A stretch of 5,922 nt of DNA from Opitutaceae bacterium. GTDB taxonomy: Bacteria; Verrucomicrobiota; Verrucomicrobiae; Opitutales; Opitutaceae. The stretch spans positions 1 to 5,922 of the forward strand of contig JAISAX010000876.1 of assembly GCA_031266495.1 (NCBI GenBank), read 5' to 3'. Below the pieces are notes generated by a model that ran no database searches, had not been told where the DNA came from, and saw only the letters and a program-made list of their open reading frames with translations. This document shows, in pieces, positions 1 through 4,942 of the stretch (its first letter is position 1; each line of letters begins with the position of its first letter). Both the position numbers and the translations under genes were made by a program.

Positions 1-2
1 CT

Positions 3-743
3 CCTCCCGCCATGCGGCGCGGCGACCCGTTGCGCGGCTGGTTTTCCAACGCCGGCATCCTCGTTGCCCGGCCCGGCGACAACGATCCCGCCCGCCTCGC
101 CGTCACGCTCAAGGGCGGACGCGGAGGCGGGAGCCACAGCCACGCCGACCTCGGCCAGTTTGTAGTGGCCGTCCAAGGACGCACGCCGCTGCTCGATCCC
201 GGCTCCGAAAACTACAACTCGAAGACTTTTACCAGCGCCCGCTTCACCATCCCGCGCATCGGCGGCTTCGGCCACGCCGTGCCTCTCGTCGGCGGACGCT
301 GGCAACCCGGCGGCAAGGGCGCCTCCTCCCGCATCGTGCGAACGGACTTCTCGCCCGGGACCGACATTTATGCCCTGGACCTGCGCGATGCCTGCGACGT
401 CCCCGGCCTCCGGAAACTCGAGCGCGCCTTCACCTACACGCGCACCGGACGCGGCCAGCTTGTCGTGGAGGACACCGTGGAGTTTTCGTCGCCGCAAACC
501 TTCGGCACCGCCCTGATCACCATGGGCTCGATGAAACAGGAATCACCGGACACGCTTCTCTTCACCGACGGCCCGGCGCGCGTGCGGGTAAAGATCGAAA
601 GTGTATCCGGAATACTTTACGCCGTCACCACGCAGCCGGTCGAGACCAACCGCCCGCCCGTCCCGACGCGTGTGGGCATCGATTTCGCGCAGCCGGTCAC
701 CCGCGCCTCCCTGCGCTGCACAATCACGCCCGTTGCCGACTAG
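3..743 (+). CDS. Heparinase II/III-family polysaccharide lyase, C-terminal part (5' truncated by window edge)
   Basis: The frame is open from the first bases of the window, so the ATG at 12 is probably internal and the true start lies upstream; the stop is TAG at 741-743. Counting from that ATG, residues 41-50 read SHSHADLGQF, followed by a hydrophobic strand and LLDPG at 60-64. This resembles the conserved HxHxDxGxF...DxG block of the heparinase II/III-like C-terminal domain. FGHAVPLVGG at 86-95 matches the family's GH-x-x-P-L-V strand, and the remaining residues look like the beta-sandwich that ends these proteins. Members cleave uronic-acid-containing polysaccharides such as heparin, heparan sulfate or alginate by beta-elimination, usually in the periplasm or outside the cell. 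The substrate cannot be told from this piece, and the N-terminal alpha/alpha toroid and any signal peptide are outside the window. The next gene lies 188 bases downstream on the same strand. Family assignment is fairly secure; activity is inferred. Confidence 0.85.
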   Translation, partial: PPAMRRGDPLRGWFSNAGILVARPGDNDPARLAVTLKGGRGGGSHSHADLGQFVVAVQGRTPLLDPGSENYNSKTFTSARFTIPRIGGFGHAVPLVGGRWQPGGKGASSRIVRTDFSPGTDIYALDLRDACDVPGLRKLERAFTYTRTGRGQLVVEDTVEFSSPQTFGTALITMGSMKQESPDTLLFTDGPARVRVKIESVSGILYAVTTQPVETNRPPVPTRVGIDFAQPVTRASLRCTITPVAD

Positions 744-795
744 TCCGGATAGTTCATGTTTTTTGTATTGAAATTCCGGGCACATGCGATGCAGA

Positions 796-815
796 GGGCT
801 TCGCAAGCGAAGCCC
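796..815. repeat. Short perfect hairpin in the 744-931 gap
   Basis: GGGCTTCGC and GCGAAGCCC are a perfect 9-base inverted repeat separated by AA, which would fold as an 8-bp stem with a CAAG loop. No T-run follows on the plus strand, so it is not a standard intrinsic terminator. Twenty bases downstream, ACTTCAGTT at 835-843 is identical to the terminus of the larger palindromic element ending near 2565. This suggests the hairpin is a short or solo member of the same repeat population. Confidence 0.6.
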
Positions 816-860
816 CTACGGTCCGAACCACGTCACTTCAGTTCTAAATTCATAATTCTT

Positions 861-880
861 CCCTCCTCCCCCCCCCTCAC
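861..880 (+). repeat. Pyrimidine tract with a run of nine C
   Basis: This low-complexity tract of C and T contains nine consecutive C at 868-876. It lies between the heparinase-like gene and the DUF3863-like gene, just after an AT-rich stretch (841-860). Homopolymers of this length are prone to slippage. The downstream reading frame is open across it but has no standard start codon before 932. Similar tracts occur at 2341-2355 and, on the other strand, at 4918-4932. Confidence 0.7.
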
Positions 881-931
881 TCCTCTCGTAAGAACCACGC
901 CATCGCCGCCCCCAGCCACACGCCCGCCACC

Positions 932-2263
932 GTGCCCGACGCGCTGCACGGCGGGCGTTTCCTGACCCTCAACAGTGTCATCCGGCTCAACCAGATCGAG
1001 GCGTCGCACACCCGGAACGTCGGCAACCCCGAATCCGGGTTGCACCGCCCGGAAAACATGCGGGCGTTCCGCGCTGCCGTTGAAAAGGTGTTCACCGAAG
1101 GCCGCATGACGTGGGCGTTTTCCTGGGGCGCGCTGAACAGCACGGCCCCCGATTACCGGGAACTCCGCGAACTCGCCATCTGCTACCAGCGCGAATACGG
1201 CGACGAGGTGACTTACAGCGCCGGCGGTTATTTCCCCAACGTTTACAGCGACCGCGAAACCGTGAGCAGGGAATTGCACGATGGCTTGCAAAAAGTCCGC
1301 AAACTCATCGGTGGCGGCTACAACCCCGGAAGCGTTATCGCCGGCTTCCTCTCCGCCGGGAATCAGAAGTACCTCGCGGAAAAAGAAAATATCCACGTCG
1401 TGCAGGGAAACATTTTTTCGCAATTCGCGATAGATAATGGCGACGGCGACGGCGCGCCCTGTTATCCTTATTACCCGTCGCAAGAACACTTTTGCAAACC
1501 CGCGCAAGGCAGGGCGGGCGGAGCGGGAGAGGCGGGAGAGGGAGATTTTGTCGATTGCGTGAATCTCGACGGCTGGACGGTCGATTTTCTGGCGGCGCGC
1601 CGCCACGGTTTTGCCGACGGTTTTAACAGCCGGATGGGCGTCGGCCCGATTGAAACTTATAGCGCGCACGGCATTGAAAATGGACTACGCGAAGTGCTCC
1701 ATTCGCAGACGATCCATTTTGACGACGGCGTGCAAAGAAACGGTTTCGGGTGGGTCACCGTCTGCTGGGAATTGTCGCTGCTGGCCGAGCCCTCGCACAA
1801 GCGCGAGTGCGGCGCCGGCACGCTCGAAAAATGGCTCGGCGCGACGCGTCGCCGTTGGGGCGATGTCAGGCTGCTCACGCAAGGCGAGTTCGGGAAACTC
1901 TGGCGCAAGGAGCACCGCGACAATTCGTTTGATTACCGCTTTGTGGAGAAAGGCAGCGGCATCGGCGGGAGCGATGCCGACAGGGAAATAAGGTGGTTTA
2001 TGAACAGGGAGTTTCGCCTGGCGTTGTTGAGCGACCTGAACACCCGCGAGACGGAGGTCATCGACTTCACACGGTACACGTTGCCGACGGTGGAACCGGA
2101 TTGTGCCGGGGTGCGCAACTGGAGTTTGCTCGGCGATATCAATCAGAAGCAAACCCGTCCGCAGGACAAGCCGCGGCCGTTTGCGCGACTGCCGCGCGAG
2201 TGGCAGGAGATCATTCTTGCGAGGTATCCCGAATTGGGACGGCAGTCGGGGCATTTCAAATAA
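932..2263 (+). CDS. DUF3863/DUF3864-like protein, putative glycoside hydrolase or deacetylase; start uncertain
   Basis: The 443-residue reading frame begins at a GTG and ends with TAA. Recognisable blocks include LNSVIRLNQIE (13-23), GNIFSQFAIDN (159-169), YPYYPSQEHF (178-187), CVNLDGWTVDFLAAR (209-223) and SRMGVGPIET (233-242). From memory these match the DUF3863 family, followed by a DUF3864-like C-terminal part from about residue 300. A Bacteroidetes structure of this family was described as a putative glycoside hydrolase/deacetylase with a barrel fold. Activity is unproven, and the acidic and histidine residues in these blocks are only candidates for the active site. No purine-rich ribosome binding site precedes the GTG. 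The frame stays open upstream to a TAA at 845-847 and reads like a protein (NHAIAAPSHTPATVPDALHGG), so the true N-terminus, possibly a secretion signal, may be missing or frameshifted. Residues 195-203 are an unusual Gly/Ala/Glu insertion made by 9-base repeats. The gene follows the heparinase-like gene on the same strand, consistent with shared carbohydrate metabolism. Confidence 0.75.
   Translation: MPDALHGGRFLTLNSVIRLNQIEASHTRNVGNPESGLHRPENMRAFRAAVEKVFTEGRMTWAFSWGALNSTAPDYRELRELAICYQREYGDEVTYSAGGYFPNVYSDRETVSRELHDGLQKVRKLIGGGYNPGSVIAGFLSAGNQKYLAEKENIHVVQGNIFSQFAIDNGDGDGAPCYPYYPSQEHFCKPAQGRAGGAGEAGEGDFVDCVNLDGWTVDFLAARRHGFADGFNSRMGVGPIETYSAHGIENGLREVLHSQTIHFDDGVQRNGFGWVTVCWELSLLAEPSHKRECGAGTLEKWLGATRRRWGDVRLLTQGEFGKLWRKEHRDNSFDYRFVEKGSGIGGSDADREIRWFMNREFRLALLSDLNTRETEVIDFTRYTLPTVEPDCAGVRNWSLLGDINQKQTRPQDKPRPFARLPREWQEIILARYPELGRQSGHFK
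1514..1540 (+). repeat. In-frame 9-bp tandem repeat (3 units) inside the DUF3863-like gene
   Basis: GCGGGCGGA, GCGGGAGAG and GCGGGAGAG follow one another in frame and encode AGG-AGE-AGE. The surrounding coding sequence is ordinary, and the family consensus as I remember it is shorter here. The repeat therefore looks like an insertion in a surface loop just before the conserved DFVDCVNLDGW block. Confidence 0.7.
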
Positions 2264-2313
2264 AGTCGTCGCCGGAAAAGTAGCGGCATGCTTTTTCTGC
2301 CAATCTGCCTGCC

Positions 2314-2400
2314 GGACGAGACGCACCGCGCCTCGCCTCCCTCCCCCCCCTCCCCCGAACCGGCGATGCTCCGCATCGTCCCCACATGCACGGGGGTGTA
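2314..2400. repeat. Palindromic element 0 (degenerate copy, with C-tract in its centre)
   Basis: Positions 2314-2337 align without gaps to 2449-2472 of element A at 18 of 24 bases and end in the same GCGCCTCGCC. The centre holds CTCCCCCCCCTCCCC (2341-2355). The right part contains the shared hairpin module GGCGATGCTCCGCATCGTC (2362-2380), then a second possible stem, CCCC at 2380-2383 with GGGG at 2393-2396. It runs into GTAATTGAAGTTAC (2398-2411), which is also the left terminus of element A. The left arm is eroded, so the outer boundary is uncertain. No coding role is seen. Confidence 0.55.
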
Positions 2401-2567
2401 ATTGAAGTTACGCAGGCGGGAGCAGGAGCGGCGGTATTCCTGCCGCTGCGACGTGGCGCGAAGCGCCTCGCCCCTTGCCCTTCCGCCGATCAGCCCGGCG
2501 ACGCTTCGCGTCGTCGCAGCGGCAGGAATGCCGCCGCTCCGGCTCCCGCCTGCGCAACTTCAGTTAC
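2398..2567. repeat. Palindromic element A with 50-bp near-perfect inverted arms
   Basis: The left arm 2404-2453 and right arm 2512-2561 are inverted copies matching at 47 of 50 positions, and the match continues weakly outward through GTAA(T/C)T. Each arm contains smaller stems: AGCGGC...GCCGCT, and a three-base-loop hairpin (GGCGC-GAA-GCGCC on the left, GACGC-TTC-GCGTC on the right). The 58-base centre is GC-rich and non-coding. There is no internal ORF of note, and no target-site duplication could be identified. It resembles REP/BIME-like or MITE-like intergenic repeats; the mobilising enzyme, if any, is not in the window. Confidence 0.85.
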
Positions 2568-2571
2568 CCAT

Positions 2572-2781
2572 CTGAAGTTACGCGGACTGCCTTGAAGTGG
2601 CACGGGCTTCCAGCCCGTGGACGGCGCGCAGCGCCGCCTCCCTGCTCTCCTTCGTGTCATTCACTGTAAACAACTGTAATTCTCTCAAACAAATAAATGA
2701 TCTTGCCTGGTGGCAAAGGGCGACGCTGCGCGTCGTCCACGGGCTGGAGAGCCTGTGCCACATCGATCCGCGTAACTTCAG
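2572..2781. repeat. Palindromic element B, nested inverted repeats
   Basis: The outer ends, CTGAAGTTACGCGGA at 2572-2586 and its exact complement at 2767-2781, form a perfect 15-base inverted repeat. Inside, 2597-2637 and 2720-2761 form a second inverted pair of about 41 bases with a few substitutions and one 1-base indel. Each inner arm holds a stem built on CACGGGC...GCCCGTG plus a small hairpin (GGCGC-GCA-GCGCC or GACGC-TGC-GCGTC). This is the same two-hairpin order as element A. The central 2638-2719 is AT-rich and contains a repeated ACTGTAA. The element ends 5 bases from the stop of the minus-strand gene, and its left end forms an 8-bp stem with the right end of element A (2556-2563 with 2572-2579). 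Confidence 0.85.
2686..2716 (-). terminator. Possible intrinsic terminator for the minus-strand PEP-CTERM gene, inside element B
   Basis: On the minus strand TTGCC-ACCA-GGCAA (2716 to 2703) is a 5-bp stem with a 4-base loop, followed by a T-rich but interrupted stretch (GATCATTTATTTG). It lies about 70 bases beyond the stop of the minus-strand gene. The stem is short and the T-run is broken, so this is only a candidate; the larger stems of element B could also stop transcription from both sides. Confidence 0.25.
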
Positions 2782-2786
2782 CTGCT

Positions 2787-4817
2787 TCAGGCGCGGTTGC
2801 CGCGGGGACGTCGCAACGCCACCGCAAACGCCAGCAACGCCAGTCCGGCCAACGCGGCCCAGGTGGCTGGCTCGGGCACGGGACTCGCGGTAAACGGCGT
2901 GAATCGCGACCAGGTGCCGCCGGTGCCGTCCTCCACGTCCTGCATCTTCACGAGCAGCGTGGCGGCGTTGTCCGTGGTGAGGAGGACCCAGCCCTCGCTG
3001 CTGCTGTCGCGCACGCGCACGGTGGCGCCGCTCAGGAGCGTGGCCACGTCTTCGAGGTCAATGGCGTGGTCGGCGTCTTCGAAGTCCAGGAAATTGCCGG
3101 CGTCCAGATACACTGTGCCAATGGTGAGGGTGTCGAGGGCGGCGGTGGTGAAGCGCAGGGTATTTCCAACGGTGTCTGCCGCGCCCACGTACACGGTGGT
3201 GGCGGTGAGCGCGCCTTCGATGAGGAGGGTGTTGTTGTCGGCTCCGGCGTTCTGGCCGATGTAAACGGCTTTGCCGTCGGCGGTGACGGTGGCGGTGTCG
3301 CCGGCGGTGAGGGTCACGGTGTTGTTGGCGGTTTCCGCGCCGATGATCCAGTCGGTTTGTGAAACGAAGCTGAGGCCGTCGGTCGCCAGGGCGGTGCCGT
3401 TGCCGGCGTCCAGCGTTGTGAAGGCGCGGATGTCGCCCGCGTACGCCTTGCCGGCTCGGGTTACGCCGTTCACCGTGGCTTGATGTGCGCTGATGACGAA
3501 GCGATCGCCGTCCAGGCTCACCGAAGTGCCAAAGAAGGCGCCCGCCGCACCGTCGGAAGCGAGCAGCTTCACGGTCTCGTACACCGGGCTGTTCTGTGGG
3601 CCCACCGCGTCCAGCCCCTTGTAGTAGTAGGCCGCGCCGATATTGTACTCCTCGTCCTCGCTAACGCTGCTAGCCCCGACGAGCGCGTTGTATCCCGACA
3701 GGCTCCCCGAGGAGCCAAAGTAGGCTTCATCCGCGCCGTCGGAGGCGAGCAGTTTCACGGTCTCGGTCACCGGGTCGGTCTGTGAGTCCACCGTGTCCAG
3801 CCCCTGGTAGTAGTAGGCCGCGCCTCTGTAGTTGTTATGGCTGGAAGCCGTGACGAGCGCGTTGGCTCCCGACAGGCTCACCGAGCCGCCAAACTCGACT
3901 TCCCCGCTTCCCGCGCCGTCGGAGGCGATCAGCTTCACGGTCTCGATCACTTGAGTGGTCTGCGGGGCCACCGCGTCCAGCCCTTTGTAGTAGTAGGCCG
4001 CGCCGTTCCAGTTTCCTCCGTTGTCATCGCCGACAGCCCCGACGAGCGCGTCGGCTCCCGACAGGCTCACCGATGTGCCAAAGTAGTCGCCCGCCGCGCC
4101 GTCGGAGGCGATCAGCTTCACGGTCTCGGGCACCGGGCTGTCCTGCGGGTCCACTGCGTCCAGCCCTTTGTAGTAGTAGGCCGCGCCGCTGTCGTTCTCC
4201 TTGCCGTCAGCGTGCCAAGCCCCGACGAGCGCGTCGGCTCCCGACAGGCTCACCGATCTGCCAAAGCTGTCTTGCGCCGCGCCGTCGGAGGCGATCAGCT
4301 TCACGGTCTCGGGCACCGGGCTGTCCTGCGGGACCGCGTCCAGCCCCTTGTAGTAGTAGGCCGCGCCGCTGTCGTTCTTTCCATTGGCGTCATGCTGATA
4401 AGCCCCGACGAGCGCGTTGGCTCCCGACAGGCTCACCCTATAGCCAAACTGGTCGCCCGCCGCGGCGTCGGCGGCGATCAGCTTCACGGTCTCGGTCGTA
4501 CTGTTCCCGTTCACTGAATCCAGCCCATTGTAGTAATAGACCGAGTTGTTGTAGTTTCCATAGAAGGGATAGCCGGTAGCCCCGACGAGCGCACCCGAAC
4601 CGGATGCGCTTGCCGATTGGCCAAACACGTCGTTCGCCGCGCCGTCGGAGGCCGTGAGTGTGCTGGCGCGAGCGGTCGGCGACAGGGAGTTGGCCAGCGT
4701 GGCGGCGGCGACCGCAAACGCGAGCGCGAGCGCAAAGGCGGGCTGCGTCCGCCGGAATTGGGGCGCGTGGCCGGGGTTTGGTTCCGGTGTTGGGTTTGGG
4801 TTTTGTGATGTCTTCAT
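2787..4817 (-). CDS. Secreted FG-GAP-like repeat protein with PEP-CTERM sorting signal
   Basis: This 676-residue protein starts at ATG (4815-4817) and ends at TGA (2787-2789). A long polar n-region is followed by FRR and a hydrophobic core, AFALALAFAVAAATLA (27-42), with probable cleavage after TARA (near 51), giving a Sec signal peptide. Residues 54-445 hold seven repeats of about 61 residues that begin at 54, 113, 174, 235, 296, 356 and 418. Each carries (L/I)ASDGA, then FGxSVSLSGxxALVGA; the first six are followed by a YYYxGLD linker. This pattern fits FG-GAP-type beta-propeller blades. Residues 480-640 are Thr/Ala/Asp-rich beta-structure without a recognised family. The C-terminus is VPEPATWAALAGLALLAF followed by RRPRGNRA, a textbook PEP-CTERM tripartite signal (motif, membrane segment, basic tail) recognised by exosortase. 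Expected location is the outer envelope or an extracellular matrix; the ligand is unknown. No Shine-Dalgarno sequence precedes the start. The gene converges on the DUF3863-like gene. Confidence 0.9.
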   Translation of the reverse strand: MKTSQNPNPTPEPNPGHAPQFRRTQPAFALALAFAVAAATLANSLSPTARASTLTASDGAANDVFGQSASASGSGALVGATGYPFYGNYNNSVYYYNGLDSVNGNSTTETVKLIAADAAAGDQFGYRVSLSGANALVGAYQHDANGKNDSGAAYYYKGLDAVPQDSPVPETVKLIASDGAAQDSFGRSVSLSGADALVGAWHADGKENDSGAAYYYKGLDAVDPQDSPVPETVKLIASDGAAGDYFGTSVSLSGADALVGAVGDDNGGNWNGAAYYYKGLDAVAPQTTQVIETVKLIASDGAGSGEVEFGGSVSLSGANALVTASSHNNYRGAAYYYQGLDTVDSQTDPVTETVKLLASDGADEAYFGSSGSLSGYNALVGASSVSEDEEYNIGAAYYYKGLDAVGPQNSPVYETVKLLASDGAAGAFFGTSVSLDGDRFVISAHQATVNGVTRAGKAYAGDIRAFTTLDAGNGTALATDGLSFVSQTDWIIGAETANNTVTLTAGDTATVTADGKAVYIGQNAGADNNTLLIEGALTATTVYVGAADTVGNTLRFTTAALDTLTIGTVYLDAGNFLDFEDADHAIDLEDVATLLSGATVRVRDSSSEGWVLLTTDNAATLLVKMQDVEDGTGGTWSRFTPFTASPVPEPATWAALAGLALLAFAVALRRPRGNRA
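3483..4658 (-). repeat. Seven tandem ~183-bp coding repeats
   Basis: The DNA encoding the FG-GAP-like blades repeats every 177-186 bases. The most recent pair is very similar: 4092-4149 and 4275-4332 are identical over 58 bases at an offset of exactly 183. One copy then differs by loss of a single codon in the linker (AVPQ against AVDPQ). The outermost copies are more diverged. This indicates growth by unequal recombination within the gene. Confidence 0.85.
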
Positions 4818-4836
4818 TGGTCTGATGGAAATGGAA

Positions 4837-4892
4837 GGCGGGAGGCGGGAGGCGGATTTGAAATTTTGAGTTTCAGATTTGAGATTTGAGAT
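4837..4892. repeat. Heptanucleotide tandem repeats upstream of the PEP-CTERM gene
   Basis: Two adjoining 7-base arrays are visible on the plus strand. GGCGGGA, GGCGGGA, GGCGGA (4837-4856) runs into GATTTGA-type units (4855-4861, then degenerate, then 4876-4882 and 4883-4889). They lie 20-75 bases upstream of the minus-strand start, where its promoter and leader should be. No confident -10/-35 pair was found in the stretch. Confidence 0.65.
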
Positions 4893-4917
4893 GCCGGAAT
4901 GCGAGGAACAGGGGCGC

Positions 4918-4932
4918 GGGGAGGGGGGGGAG
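4918..4932 (-). repeat. C-tract downstream of the DUF6261-like gene
   Basis: On the minus strand this reads CTCCCCCCCCTCCCC, identical over 15 bases to 2341-2355 on the plus strand. It begins 10 bases after the stop of the minus-strand gene. Function is unknown; it may be a remnant of the same intergenic repeat family. Confidence 0.65.
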
Positions 4933-4942
4933 GGCGCGGAGG

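Noticed and set aside
756..965. Small plus-strand ORF starting at ATG 756 as an independent gene
   Set aside because: It reads through the hairpin and the C-tract, ends in proline-rich low complexity and overlaps the next gene out of frame; kept only as a possible frameshift partner in the findings.
833..1669. Long minus-strand open frame opposite the DUF3863-like gene
   Set aside because: It lies wholly against a better supported coding frame with recognisable conserved blocks, and its translation is Arg/Ala/Val-rich with no family resemblance, as expected for GC-rich antisense.
2271..2296. Possible intrinsic terminator after the DUF3863-like gene (GCCG...CGGC followed by TTTTT)
   Set aside because: The stem is only 4 bp with a 9-base loop and is separated from the T-run by four bases, too weak to call.
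1685..2326. Second minus-strand open frame opposite the DUF3863-like gene
   Set aside because: Same reasoning: composition-driven antisense frame with no recognisable domain.
2314..2781. Complete insertion sequence or CDS in the convergent intergenic region
   Set aside because: No transposase-like or other plausible protein is encoded; short open frames here are readings of the inverted repeats, and no target-site duplication could be identified.
2697..4517. Long plus-strand open frames opposite the PEP-CTERM gene (for example 2697-3362 and 3837-4517), with repeated AVGGDQLHGL-type peptides
   Set aside because: The periodic peptides are the antisense reading of the 183-base FG-GAP repeats; the minus-strand protein has signal peptide, repeats and sorting signal, so the plus-strand frames are shadows.
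3483..4658. CRISPR-like periodic repeats
   Set aside because: Units are about 183 bases, in frame, and encode protein blades; there are no short repeats with unique spacers.
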